Assembly (NCBI RefSeq): GCF_000002425.4
Contig: NC_037264.1
Coordinates: 9,841,211 to 9,905,210 of the forward strand
DNA: 64,000 nucleotides
Source: Physcomitrium patens
Lineage: Eukaryota; Streptophyta; Bryopsida; Funariales; Funariaceae
Direction: 5' to 3'
Positions within the stretch are counted from its first letter, which is position 1, and each line of letters opens with the position of its first letter. A program made the translations under genes and the position numbers. Below the pieces are notes generated by a model, which saw only the letters and a list, made by a program, of their open reading frames with translations, searched no databases and was not told where the DNA came from. Below are positions 49,905-63,990 of the stretch, in pieces.

Positions 49905-52900
49905 ATGGCATCTAGTCCTTCGAAGCCCCGTACTAGCTCTCCTTTTCGGTTTCGAAAAACGCAGTCTGTAAATGCGAGCAAGACATCGCCATCATCATCA
50001 GGTTCGCAAACTCCTACTTCCGCTTACAAGGCGATTGGAATTATAGGAAGATCTTTGACACCCTCTAAAGGAAGGGGCAGTAATATTCCTACACCCCCCA
50101 GTGTCACGCCTCCGCAAAAATTCAGACATAGTTCTGCCTCTTCCGCCTCAGCTGGTAGCCCTCGGACTCCAACTTCTGCTAGAGAGGATTTTCTGAACCG
50201 TGCAAAGGAAAATGTATCCGTAACCGTCCGGTTTCGTCCCCTCAGGTAATTCGCAGTTTTCTGGAACGCATGCTCTGTTTTTTTTTCAATCCTGGTCTTT
50301 CAACTCTGCTTGCAAATAGTGCATAATACGCACCGATCGAGGAATAGTTACTAGTAGCATTGTTCCGACTTTTCTCTCTCTGGTCTGCTGTTTCTGACAA
50401 AATCACTTCTTTAGTGGCGCGGACGATGATCGCAGGGGCTTCCCTCGTGAGATTGGTTGACATGAAATAATTTCCACACTTCTCCACCTCTTAATTGTAC
50501 ACGTCTATTTATTTTATCTCGACAGCATATTCTATTGTATAATCAATCTGCAATTACCGCCCAAGCAGTGAATTTTGAGGCTCTTTTTTGCGTGCAGTCA
50601 ACGGGAAATTCAAAGAGGAGATGGAATCGCATGGTATGCCGACGGAGACACAGTGCGAAGTGAGCTTAATTTATCAACTGTCTATGCCTTTGGTATGGTC
50701 TTTCAACCCACTTCAGCATAAGATAACCTATTGTAACCGAAGTTGGAGGATATTTATAAATAGCTGTCCTGATGTTAGTCATTGCTCTTGTCACGAGTTG
50801 CTATACTATTTAGAGATTTTGCTTGGTCTGGAAAATTATGAAACAGTCCTTGAGTATTAAGATGAATTTCTTGTGACGCTATGTATTTGCTGTGTACCTT
50901 TTTACCACTGTGCTGGTGGATGAGTTGCAATCTTTATCGAAAGGCCTATGAAACAGACCTCGTTTAGGTTCCATAGCCTCGTCAGTGACTCAATTGCAAA
51001 TAAAAGTTTGCGCTGCTGTCATGGATATAGTAGTCGTTGGCAGCTTGGGTTTCCAAGCAACATTTTTGATTTCATAATGTTCGTCTTAGTTTAAGAGTTG
51101 AAATTTATCTTGCATTCAATTTTTATTTGGCACTGAAAAACCAGACAGAGTATTCGGCCCTGCAACTACTACCAGGGGAGTGTACGATGCGGCTGCCCAA
51201 CATGTTGTTAGTGGAGCTATGGAGGGTGTTAATGGTAAGTTCCGGAAAGTCTTCTGCTGTCGAATCCATTTAAAGCTTAAACAAACGTTTTAAGATATAG
51301 GATATTGGAAAATTTGCAGCATGATTGACCATGTGGATGAGTTTAAGTTTTCAGTTCAGGACACGTTTAAGAGGATTTTGCTTCTGAAATGAACTGAGGC
51401 AGTTCTTTCTCCTTTTACATTCGCAGTCCCGCCCATATCCTTATGCACATAGACTTGAATTTTCAGATTAATGTCCACTGCACTGAGATGCGATTTTGGT
51501 TCGGTCACAGGAACTGTGTTTGCCTATGGTGTTACCAGCAGTGGGAAAACTCACACCATGCACGTAAGTTTGAGTTTAAAGTGCTCAAGTTTTGTTTCTA
51601 ATCTATTCTCTTTCGTAAAGTGTCCTTTGTTTTACATATATCATGGAGACGTGGGCTTAAGAACGTAATTTGACCTTGTCCTTCTGTTATATGCTTCCGA
51701 CCCTATTGAGTTTGTAATAACAAGAACCGAAAGTGTGTGCACACTCTGGTCAAGGTTGTCATATCCTTAAAATGGAACTGTGTTTTTAGATACTCTAAGA
51801 AATCGGTTTAGTATTGCTGGACATGCTCTACGTTCTGTGACGCACTTTTTCTGCTTGTGATGCAGGGTGATCAAAAGTCACCAGGGATTATACCTCTGGC
51901 TGTTAAAGACGTTTTTAGCATTATTCAAGAGGTGATAAATCTTGGTTGCTGGTGAAGTTGTATCTTTTGTTAAATTTTCTGTATTCAATGTTAGATCCCC
52001 ATTCCTCTGAGGTGACGCTCCACAAAAAATGCGCGCATGAATATCTAACCCCTATGTTTGTGTGTTTAAATTTTAAATATTTTTTACCAGACCCCAAGTC
52101 GAGAGTTTCTTTTGCGGGTCTCCTACCTTGAGATTTACAATGAGGTAGATGGATAACTTTGTTATTAACTGTAATTCTTGCTTGACACGTGCGAAGTAAA
52201 ACATGTTCATAGCGTTTTACGTTTTGAAATGTTGGAGATTCAACCAGACTTTCGGGTGTTTTCAATTTGATTAGACTTGCCCTCATGATATCTGGATACA
52301 AAGATTCTCACGTACTAGATTGCTACGATTTTGCATGACACAGCTGATGATCTAAATCTTATTTGGTTTTCCGCGCTTCAGGTTATCAATGATCTGCTTG
52401 ATCCTATTGGCCAAAACCTTCGCGTGAGAGAGGATGGCCAGGTACTAAGTTTCTTTAGTTTATTTCTTTCTTTTTTTCTTTATTACAGAACAAAAGAAGA
52501 AGATAAAAGAAAAAGAAAAAGAAAAAAACAAATTGTCACAAATTTATCTAAATAGTATATTACAGTTCTTGTTAATATTCTTATTAATTCTTTTCATTAG
52601 GTTGTCAATGACTCATTTAACTAGTCTATTTGTTCAAATGATGCTGCGATGACAGGCAGGCACTTACGTTGAGGGTATAAAAGAGGAAGTGGTGTTGTCG
52701 CCTGCTCATGCTTTATCCCTCATTGCTGCTGGAGAAGGTAATTGAACACATATTTGTTGGAAACATTGCTCTATTCTTGATGGTTTTTCATGGTTTTGAT
52801 TGAATAAGACTTCGTCATAATTATGTTGTCACATCATAGCCTAATTTTGTTGTCGTTCCCTCTCTAGTGAACTGTAGTCATCTAAATCTTTGCATTTATC

Positions 52901-55900
52901 CTTTGTGGTTTCTCTACTTTTTACGAAAATTGAATTGCAATAGTTCCAACTATTTGCAACAATTCTATTTGTACTATTGAGATGCCACTAATAGAGCGTT
53001 TCTTGGACAGAACATCGGCATGTTGGCTCGAACAACTTTAATCTTCTCAGTAGTAGGAGTCATACAATCTTTACAATGGTTTGTTTCTGTGCAGTCTTCT
53101 CTTTTTTATGTAGTGAGCAGATATTTCAAATTTTCATAGCAGTAATAATCTTTAAATCAAGTTTTGTTTTTTGAATTATTATTTCCCAATGTTATTTGAA
53201 ATTGCCTTGTTTGTTCTGCGCCCTTTTGTGAACCGCCTTTTGAAGTGTCCATCACAAGAATGGGTGACAACATTATGTACTTAATATAACTTCGAACTGA
53301 ACTCAATGTAGCACTTTGGTGTCTGAGCAGACGGTAGAAAGCAGTCCACGAGGCGACGGCTACACAGATGAGGACGTCACACTCTCCCAACTTGTAAGCA
53401 TGTAATCTTGCAGCACGGGTCTCATGGCAAGAAACGTTCTAGTAATAATTTTTAATGACTACCTTTTGAGTTCTACTTGTGAAGGACAGCATCGATTAGC
53501 GAACTCACCTTTCGAATAATCAATTAACGTTAGGTTTTTTTTGAATCTGCAGAATCTGATCGATCTTGCAGGATCAGAGAGCTCGAAGACAGAAACAACT
53601 GGTTTGCGCAGGAAAGAAGGATCATACATCAACAAGAGCTTATTAACTCTTGGCACTGTAAGACTGGCTCTTCATATTTATAGCTACCAATCATTAGGAT
53701 CTAATCAGAGTTGATTCTTCTAAAACCCGGTTAGGTGAACGGGCGTCACATCAATTATCTGATGACTTTCATGCAGAGTCTTTTCGAGCATTTCATTTGA
53801 TTTTTGCATTGGCTTGACCTGGTGCAGGGGCTTTTGTTGTAGATATACCCAGTTTATGACGGTTCTTATTGTCTTTCGGTAAACCGATGGCAGGTTATTG
53901 CAAAGCTAAGCGATGGAAAGGCATCTCACATACCTTATCGGGACTCGAAATTAACAAGACTTTTGCAATCCTCCCTTAGTGGTCATGGCCGGATATCAGT
54001 GAGAAATCTTTATATTTCCTTTCTCTGCAGCCTTGTAATACAAATTAATTAATCAACTTGAGAATGTTGAAGTGAATAGTAGCCTTCCTCTTTTTTCCTT
54101 GTCATTGCATCAGTCCTTAAAATTGAGGTTGCTTTACACGCAGTCTCACATTGCTGGGATGTCATGATCCCGCATCTTTCTTCCCGCAGTTGATATGTAC
54201 AATCACTCCAGCAACCAGCAACAACGAGGAGACACACAATACACTCAAATTTGCACACAGAGCTAAACGGATTGAAATCCATGCCTCTTCCAATAGGGTA
54301 TTTTTCAAACTGGATTTTTCGCTCGATTGGTCCGACTTCATGTTATTATTAGTACCATTCGGCACGTCAGCAAAGATTTGAATAATCTTAGACATTATGT
54401 CAGCAAATCTTTCTATTACTGATGCATGTGCTATACGGGTACAATTAATGGCTTTTGAGCCACTGCAGTGGCATCTATTCAGTGACTGTTTAGGTGAAGT
54501 AAAATTATTCTAGCTTTTGAGTGTCTTTTAACTGGAGTGAAGCGCTACTTCTGTTGTTGCAGATTCTTGATGAGAAATCATTAATAAAGAAATATCAGAA
54601 GGAAATTACTAGCTTGAAAGAAGAGTTGGAACAGGTTAAGCGGGGTATCATGGAGCAGCCATATGCTGCGAAAGAAAACAGTGAAGACCTGGCCCATCTG
54701 CGCAAACAGGTACTTGATAGTTGGCATTGCAATTCTATCAATCAGATCTCAGCAGAGATATCCAGGAATTGCAAAACCATGTACTGTCTAATTGTTTTTT
54801 TTTTTTTTTTTTTTTTTTTTCTTTTCTTTTCTTTTTTGCACCAATTGCGTGACAGCTGGAAGCTGGACAAGTAAAATTGCAGTCACGGCTTGAAGAAGAA
54901 GAACAAGCAAAAGCAGCTTTAATGGGAAGAATCCAACGACTTACGAAGCTTATTTTAGTCTCTACCAAAAATACTATCCCACCTGCTGCAGTTCCTGAGA
55001 AACCTAATCACTGGCGAAGACATTCTTTTGGAGAAGAAGAGGTAGAACTATGCTAGACTCAGTAGCATTAGCTCTTTGCTCTGGGACACTGTACAGATTG
55101 ATAAAATTCTTATACTTTTATTGTAGGATGCTGCTTCCAATAACCTGTTAGGACAATTCGCACTTCTACAACCTTCTGAAGTTGAAAAGGAGCACTGCGT
55201 TACTAAAGGTTGCTTGTATGAGATTCAATTAGCAGTTATGCAATTGCCTCAGATGCTGGAAATGACTCGTTACAATAGGCACGACACGAAGTGCATCGCT
55301 CTTCTAAGCCAGTTCTTGTTCTCATCGTAGTAGCATACCTGACCTTAAAACTACTGTTGACAGCTGGCATACTTACCAGACAAGCGTAGGGATTTAGTAC
55401 TTGAGGATGATGATGAAGGAGGTCAAGGTGGTGAATCCGACGCAAGAGAGGAATGCAGGGATGGGACTGGGACAGACGACAGTTGTAAGGATGAAAAGAA
55501 GGCGATCAAGAAGCGTGGCATGCTCGCTTGGTTCAAGCTTCGGGTACGTATCTATCAACATTGTTTACTTTTTCCGTGTCCATGATCATACTTGTCCTTA
55601 GTTTGGGTGCTCAGAGAGGTTGAAGTCCACCCACACACACACACATACATCAATATTCCAACTAGTTCTAACCTTTAAGATAGATCATGGTGATCGTTGA
55701 CACAATGCTTCTTGTATTTCAGAAAACCGATTCTTTGACTTCAAGTCCCTCGGGGGTTTTCGACACAGACCATCTGCCAAACGGGAACGGAGAATGTTAT
55801 GATATTTCAATGGATGTTCAAGGTGGCACACGTAGAAAATCCTTCAGTCGCAGAGTTGATGAACTGACAGCCGTTGACACTTTTGCGGAGTCTACTCAAG

Positions 55901-58900
55901 CAGGGGAACTCTTTAGTGCTACTGTACGAGGTCGAAGGCCACCTCCAGTAAGTAAAGATGATTTCAATGAAATCAATTTGTAATCTCTAACTTATTACCG
56001 CGTATGGTTTTGCTTCGACAAGCAGTTCTTATTGCATGACCTGTTCGATTTACGAGGAAATCCAGCTTGGTCAAAGAAAATGGGGGGGTTTTAATGCCAT
56101 ACAATTATAGTTTACAATTCAGCAGTATTATGAATTACAAATTTAACTAGCGTAGCAAACGTTCCCCGTGTTTTGTTATGTTTGTTTTGAGTTTGGTTCC
56201 GCGGAAACCTCCTAATCTCGCCCTGTCAGAAATACTCAGTCGGGAAGAATAATGGTAACAACTCAGCTTCACTTTCGTCTTTTAATTTGTGTTCAAAACT
56301 GCATGTTGTCTTTCTGGACCTGAACATGTATTTTACTCAAGATCGTCTCTATCTTACTTGTGATAATCCAATCGGCTGCAGACAGGAACAACTATGGCTG
56401 ACCAGATGGACCTGCAGAGGGAGCAAGCTAAGATGCTGGCCGGGGAGGTCGCATTTTGTACTAGTTCACTGAAACGTTTAACGGAGCAGTTGTCTAATAA
56501 CCCAGATGACACACAACTTCAAGTAAGCTCGAGCAACTTGTGTGCACATTCGATCTTTTTGCTGACGTACTGAAACTGCATTACGAATGACTTCAGGACC
56601 TGGCGTCGTGTTTTAGAAAATTAGTATCTTTGTCACCGTACTAACTCCTTATCCATCTTCGATTGTTTAGGATATTTTTCGCGTGACATACTTGTCAGAG
56701 TATATAAGGACTTGGCAAACATGGACTTTATAACGCATAGAACTTACTTTGAGCTTAATTTTGACCATTACTTAGGCTCAAGTGGAGAAGGCTAAGGAGG
56801 AAATTAATGAAAAGAAGCGGCAGATACGCATGCTTGAGCAGCGGATCAAGTCTGCGGTCACATCACAACCTATGTCGAATGCCTTCGAGATGTCACAGGT
56901 AATTTAATGGCGCTATGATGTATAATGTAAATGCATTCATCAATCATTGGCTAAATTTCATGATAAAGCCATTCTTATTTGATAGCATTCTTGTTGAAAT
57001 CTTTTAACTAATTCAAGAGTCATGAAGAACTCTGCGTTTGCAGGGTCAGTAAAAAATTTTACGTGCACTGTCACAACATTAATGTTTCAATGTGCTGACA
57101 CTGGAATGAGGAACTACTTTTAGGACCTCATACTTGGTGTGTATTTGATTCCTATTTACACGACCTTGATTTGTAATTACAGCAAATTGGAATGCTTACA
57201 ACTCAGCTCAATGAGAAAGCCTTCGACCTTGAGGTATGTACGTTGTATCCTTACTTTGTTTCACTTCGCTTCCTCTTTGCAGATCGCCAAGCTGTATTTT
57301 GGTAATTTTGAATTTTGTGCGAGGTACATACTTGCCACAAATTAAATGTTTGTCCGCAGATAAAAACTGCTGATAACCGCATATTGCAAGAGCAGTTGGA
57401 ATCAAAGGTTGGTGACGCTATTTTTCTCACTTCCCCTTTGTTTGTGGCCTCCTTCATGTACATTGGATGTATCCGAATGTCTTGTTCTGCTGCAGTTCTT
57501 TTTCTCGGTAGCAGGTAATGTTATGCAGCCTTTATGCTATGCCTACCTATCATCCATTTGACCATGTTGGTGGCTACAGACTTGGTTTCTTAAACTGAAA
57601 ATTGCCTTCTAGGTTAGGATTTTTTGACTAAAATCGTATTCTCATAATCGAGCGGATAATGTGATAGTCCTATTTTCAGGACGATTTTGCTTTCAGAAGA
57701 AATTCTTTGTCTTGTTTAGATCCCTGGATCTGGCTTTCCGAAGGTCCACATTTAATTGAAGTTGTATTAGAAAACTCACTACGTCATGTGCTGTGCATTA
57801 ATAGGCTGGGGAGATTAATGAGCTTCGCGAAACGATAGATTCACTGCAACAGCAGCTCCAAGTCTCAATGGTGGAAGACAATGTAGGTCGACATAAGCAG
57901 CTCGATACCCTCCTTGACAACCCGGATGACATGGGGGGATGGTTGAACAGTGGTAGTCTGTCTGGGGAGCTTCGGTATGTGGAAACAAACGGATCTGAGA
58001 GTGAAAAATTTGAGCGCAATTCACAGACCACCTCCAAGGACGTAGACGACCGGGATGCACTACTACAGTCACAAATCGTGATGCAGGTACAGAATCAATT
58101 TTTGTAATAAATGCTGGATCTTTCTATTATTTATATTATTTTTTTGGCAGTTATTCGCAAGGTGCTGGTTTCTTGAACCTTCTTGTATATCAGTGTTCTT
58201 TGAATACACGGGATGTTAGCGAAAAACATGCGTTTGCGTGTGCTCAAGATTGGTGGCACCCAGCAAACTGCTTTAAAATAATTTTACAATTACACACAGA
58301 TTCGTTAAAACTGTACTGTGGCAGTCTGGTGAGATTGAAAACCTGAAGCAGGAGAATGATGCCCTGAAGAAAGAGAAGGAGAAAGTGAATTTTATCAAGG
58401 AGAAGTTACAGCAGGAGAATGAGGCCCTAAAGAAAGAGAAGGAGAAGTTGAAGATAAGCAAGGATAAGTTACAGCAGGAGAATTTACGTCTTCTTGAGGA
58501 GAAAGACAGTCTTCAGATTCGAAATGAGAAGCTAGCAGAGGAATCTGCGTATGCAAAAGAGCTTGCTTCACAAGCCGCTATTGAACTCAAGAATCTTGCA
58601 GAAGAAGTCACAAAATTCTCATTTCAAAATTCAAAGTTGCAAAATGATTTGCTCCAGGCTCAGGAAGTCACTTTCCAGAACGCGAAACTGCAAGCGGAGT
58701 TGGTAAAACTCCAGAGTGAACTGAAAAAATCAGAGGAAACAGCATTTGCTTTGGCTTCAATGAAGCCACAAAGCAACGGTGGGTTATCAAAAGTTATGAC
58801 CAATGGGGATACACACATCGATGAAGGCAGTATCGTATCCAGTCGAGGTTCTCTGTCTCGAGCAAACGGTGGTGCGAACAAAGGTGGAAGCAACGGTTCC

Positions 58901-59776
58901 AGTAGGAATGGAAAGCTCAACAGCAATGGAAATCACATCGATGATGTAGATTCTGACGCAGCTGCGGATATCCTTAGAAGAGAGCTTGAGGCAGCCAAGG
59001 AGAAGGAGACAGCCTTGATGACTGTCATGGCAGAGAAAGAGGCATCACTTCGCAAAGAACTGGAAGATGCCAAGCAACGAGAATTTACCCTAGAGAATGA
59101 TCTTGCAAGTATGTGGGTTCTGGTTGCAAAGTTGAAAAAAGAAAAAGTTGCAAGTACCAATCAGTCAAGAGAACTCATTCAAAATTCATCCCAGGAGTTT
59201 CAGATCAATGGTAGAAGTTTCAGTTGTGGGAGACCATTAGATACCGAGAGCACGACGCAAGCCTATAGCAAGCCTGGTAACAGCGAAGATATAGATGCTA
59301 TAGGTGAACAGCTGGCAAGAACAGAGCTACATGATGGATTTGGAAAGAACTCCTGGAGCAGCGAAGGCGATACTACTACGTTAGATCCAACGGAGCTGTA
59401 TTCTTCGTATTCGAACAGTATATTGCCATCACTTGTACAATCAAGAAGTTTTGGTTCAGTTGATCATCAACCAGCTGATAGCGTACTCGCTCAATCCAAC
59501 CCATTTGCCGTAAGAAATGGCCCAGCTTCGAAAGGATCAAGAGAAGGGATGCGTTCCCTTGAAGAGCTTAAAAGTTTTATGGACGAAGAACGGAGGAGAG
59601 GTGTAGAGCTAGGCACTCCAGTATCTCAGCTTAAGGCAAACTCTGTTTCCACTGCATCTACAAACCCATTTTTAACCCATCATGTTGCTCAGCAGAATGG
59701 CTTACCACTCACAGGTAGCAACTTTGAAGGAGGATTGTGGACCTCCTTTGAAAGTAACTCCTGTTACAAGACATAA
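49905..59776 (+). CDS. KIN-7 (CENP-E-like) kinesin
   Basis: Twenty-three coding exons, all phases consistent, 1374 aa: 49905-50245, 50598-50692, 51145-51234, 51511-51563, 51866-51931, 52091-52144, 52382-52441, 52656-52737, 53011-53078, 53331-53393, 53553-53657, 53894-53998, 54190-54297, 54563-54709, 54856-55041, 55364-55543, 55723-55947, 56382-56522, 56776-56898, 57183-57233, 57360-57407, 57805-58086 and 58325-59776. A Ser/Pro-rich N-terminus of ~100 aa precedes the motor ([10 protein letters not shown] at ~105; P-loop GVTSSGKT 182-189; switch [12 protein letters not shown] 288-298; switch II DLAGSE 328-333). The neck ([13 protein letters not shown]) ends near 430; coiled coils follow, with [18 protein letters not shown] and [17 protein letters not shown], as in plant KIN-7 proteins. 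Microtubule ATPase motor, plus-end directed by family. It ends in FESNSCYKT without the RING finger that some KIN-7 members carry. The start ATG follows in-frame upstream codons with no other ATG. Confidence 0.95.
58340..58500 (+). repeat. Internal coding repeat in the KIN-7 coiled coil
   Basis: Two to three tandem copies of a unit of about 19 codons reading [15 protein letters not shown] or close variants, seen as repeated CAGGAGAATGA / AAGAAAGAGAAGGAGAA words. It lengthens the coiled coil without changing frame. Confidence 0.8.
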
Positions 59777-62700
59777 ACTCGTAAGTGAATCATTGTTGAG
59801 AATAAGTGGAGCATCCACCACTTTTACTCTGGCTTCCCAGGTTCTTTTAGTTACCCAACGACAGGCATTTACGATCATTCTCAAATATGTACCTTGATAT
59901 TTTAGACGTTAGAGTGCTCAATGTTGACTCTGTCTCTACTAGCTCGTTCATATGTACTGCACCATTTTTTGGTAGATATTAGACTATCGTTTAGGGATTT
60001 TTTCTGCACATATGTCTCATGTGCATTTGAAATTAATTTTTTCAAGATGAAGTTCTTAGTCAGAACCATCTCACATCTTATTTTTCTTGGCATAAATGTC
60101 ACTTTTTCATTCTCCTTGAAGTGTCAGTTGCCGTCTCTGAAGTGCACACATTTCATGGACATGCTGCGAGGCAAGTTATTGTCTATGTGTTTGCCTAAAA
60201 TCTCTTGTCAGGGGACGTCTTCCATTTATATTTTACAATATGAAGCTGGACAAGGTGGGGCTAACACAGCCACTGAAAGTGTTGACCTGATTGCTGAGAA
60301 AAAAATTGATAATGCTTCTACATCGTTCGCAGCCTAAACCTTCAGTTTTGTAAAGATTTTGACTGGGGAAAAGAATAGAATCACATGTGAATCCTGAGGG
60401 GAAAATTGGTTTCTCCCTTGCAACACTGCCAATGTTTGAGGATTGTACCTTGATGTAGGACCAGTGTTGCTAGATGTTGGTGCCCAACAACATAGCAGGC
60501 ATCAATGCCCACATCAATAGATAAAAATGTGTAGTTTTTGGGAAATAAATAACTGCTAGTAAGTTGAAGTGGTGAAATACAGAGGGAATCAGAGGTCATT
60601 TCTGCAGTGAAAAATTGCAACAGTTAATTATCCTCACTCCAGTTCCACAGAAGCTGCATGTATAACTACTGACATGTGGTATAATCCTCTGTAACTTGTA
60701 GTTTGTTTGCAGACAGATAAACAAATCTAAGTGCGTATCACTTTTGCATGTCAATTGTTGGCCCATGTGGTCCATGGTGTATTGGTAGAAGTTGAGTTCA
60801 AGACAAGTGTTTGGATTTTTTGGAAACAATTTTTTTGCATACAGAGTGCATTGTGCACACAACTTGCATGCAAAATTGTTGTGCAAACTGTATTAAAGCC
60901 AACAACTTTTTAAATAGTAAACTTAGTGTGGTTTGGTAAAGAGAGTTCCACAACAAGTATGGACTGTGAACCCACAAAAGACATTCTTGTGCCCCCCAAT
61001 GTCTCTGCAATAGGTGATCTGTTGACTATACTCCCAAGGGTTTAGGGTTAATGGAAAATATTGTTTCTGAAACTTGGAGTGCAATTTGGGAGGGATGATA
61101 ATATATGTCACTTTCTCTTCAGATTTGTTGTTTCTGAAGTGTCTTCCAAATGGTGCATGTGTTTCTTTCAATTTCTACTTGAAATAACAATTTGACATGG
61201 TGATTAGCTGTACTCATTTGGCACCTGATAATGCATTTGGAATCATCCTTGTGTGAAAAACATGATGCTTGCAAAGGTTTTTGGATCATTCTACATACAA
61301 AAAGACCACATTGGGAACAAAAAATTTGCAACTCCAGGAGCAAATTTCAAACATGATTCAAAAGAATATATATATATATATATACTCTATTGCATTAATT
61401 AATTAATTTATAAACTTATCAAATTGTGCAGGTCAAAGGCTTATCATATACTTTTGTTCCTCTCTCTCTATGTTTCTTCCTTGTCTTCTTTTCAAAATAA
61501 CTTCAAATTTAGTTTCTAACTAGTAAAATGACATGATTGAGCTTTTCCTGATAACAACTAGTTACAGACATAAATAAATTGGTAAGTACAGTTTTGCAAG
61601 TTCAGATTTGTAGCAGTAGATAAAATCTGCCCGGATTTTGCCAAAGTTATATTGAGCAGTACTAGAGTTAGTAAATGCAGAAATAAAGCATATGTGGGTA
61701 TATTTGGTGTTGCTGGAGCTGCACAAGCTTTGTCACCTCAGGCTAAGCGTTGATGATTTGAACCCCCTTCCCATTAAATTAGTGACTGTTAGTTCGGTCA
61801 AATTATATAAATTTTGTAACTTTCCAAGTGGTTGAATGTACCTTTCGAGTTTGAATTAACTTCAAAATAGCACTATAGAGGTTGACAGTTTCAAATACTG
61901 AATGTGAAGTGTCAACAATTCCTAACAAACTTTATGCAGTGTGTCTCCTTCCTGTGTTATTTTATTTATTTATTTTTAATCTTAATAATCACCATGTACT
62001 TCCTTTTAAGATTGTTGATGTAAGGATGAAAAAATATATCTATATATATATATATATGTAATTGTTTTTTCTCCCATTGTGGCAGAACCTCCCCCAGTCC
62101 AAGATTTCACTGTAAGATCATCCAATCTGAAGTTTTGTCAGGGCAGCAGGGTGGGGAAATAAGTTTATTTACAAACTTTGTATCAATCACATAGTAATCA
62201 GTGTGCAGGGATGTAGAGGACTTATTCCTTGAAGACAGTATTACTTATCAAGGGTTTTAGGGTTGGGGGGCTTAGTCTTGGTTCTTGCCGCACTTCTCCT
62301 TCTTCCATGCTCTTCTTGCAGTTTCGCAACCTCTTGCATGGGCTCCAAACTCTACCTCTAGTGCTGCTTGACTGTGGCCCAACCTCGGTGATCAAATTCC
62401 CAATTAATGCTGGTGGACATGGGCACACACAGGCACATCAAAATTGAATCAAACGAGCTGCCTGACATACATGAAATAGATGATACAGAAAAGTTACACA
62501 TAACCTAGTTTTGGGGGAGGTTCTGTCTTGTCTGTCTCCCTGCTGCAATAAACAATTAGAAATCTTGTGAACTCAATTGCAATACTAAAAGGGACTTGTT
62601 TATTTTATTTTATTAATTTATCACTGTTTGTTTTTGCTGTTGTTAGTATAAACTGTTAAGAATTGATTAACCAAAACAATGGTACACAACTGTCCATGGG

Positions 62701-63990
62701 TGTAACTCAAAAGGGGGTTTTTACTCAATGCTCATGTGGGGACTACCAAAACACATCTCCAAGCCTTAGGGTTTGGTTATTATTTTCATGGAGTTTTGTG
62801 GGAATGGATCAACATCTGGTTGTTATGGAAGGGACAGTAAGGACCAGTACAAATGGATTGCTCTTGTTCTTATTTGCTAGTTTTGCTAAGCAACATTTTG
62901 TTATCCAACACACAGATATTGAGGGAAAAAAACAAAACAAAACAAAACAAATAGATAAGTGAAAATGAGGATGTAAAAATCCCAGATATGGAAACAGAGT
63001 ATTTGCACATTTTTGTGGTACAGTTCCCAGTGAGTGCACAACAGCAGGGAACATGACTTTCAGATCTATTGAAGTAAACAAAAAACTTGTGGGTGTCTAA
63101 TGTCCGCACATGAGGCTTCATGCAAAATCATATCAAAGGTACGCACAAAGCCACCAAGTCAAACTGTGGGATGTACCCAAATTTCTAAAATACATGTCCA
63201 TCTAAATAACTGTGTGATTTATGAAGGCATTTTCATCCATGTAAATGGTATAGTCAGACAGTTAGATAGTTTCAGGGAGTTAGACATGAATATATCCTCT
63301 TTGCACTTGGGGCCATATTTATGTGCTTGTTTATTGTAATCTTGTACTCATTAAATTGTATTTTTTAAAGGTTTAAGATAACTCTTTTTAATATGTTTTT
63401 GAGCAAGTCATGGAAATCATTAAAATAAATATAATGGAAATTTAACTGGAATTTAATGATAAGTAGAATAATTAAGATAATATATATATATATATATATA
63501 TATATTTTGTCACATGCTTACTTATTGTACATTTTGAGTTAATATAAAGTGAAAAAATAACAAGATACTTGGACTTTAATAAGCTTGTTAAAATCTAATA
63601 GACAATAAAGTAATACATGGATCATTCGAAATATGTAAATATCTTAAAGTATTAAAATTCATACAAATAAGTAGTTTGAGTACATATAATTTAAAAGTAT
63701 AAACGTCATCAAAACTACAATTCTTACCATAAGAATTTCTAAATTCATTCATTGACTATAAAGTTTTAGAATATATATACATATTTATTTTCTTTTATTT
63801 TCTTTCTTTATAAATAAATTATCATAAATAAATATTCTATAAAGTTTCATTCTTAGATTTATTTTTTTGAAGTAATTGATATACTTTAACATTTTAAAAG
63901 AATCAAAATTATAAAATCTGAATAACTATTTATTGTTAGTATGTGTTAATAAATTTATTTTAGTTACAACATTGTAGATGTGAAAAATAA
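59777..63990. other. KIN-7 3' region and downstream intergenic DNA
   Basis: The first 500-600 bases are probably 3' UTR. After that no exon or RNA gene can be supported. It contains (TA)n at 61360-61384, 62037-62057 and 63480-63505. From about 63350 the DNA becomes very AT-rich, as at the start of the window. Confidence 0.5.
62083..62525. repeat. 14-bp perfect inverted repeats 443 bp apart
   Basis: CAGAACCTCCCCCA at 62083-62096 and its exact reverse complement at 62512-62525. The enclosed DNA has a more balanced composition than the flanks and no clear gene. It could be a small DNA transposon, but no target duplication is visible. Confidence 0.4.

Noticed and set aside
55125..55363. Extra KIN-7 exon after a tgtag acceptor
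   Set aside because: Plant KIN-7 proteins read HSFGEEELAYLP without interruption, which is exactly what joining 55041 to 55364 gives.
61740..61775. tRNA-like T-loop word (GGTTCAAATC on the minus strand)
   Set aside because: The flanking bases cannot pair as a T stem and there is no matching acceptor stem or anticodon arm.
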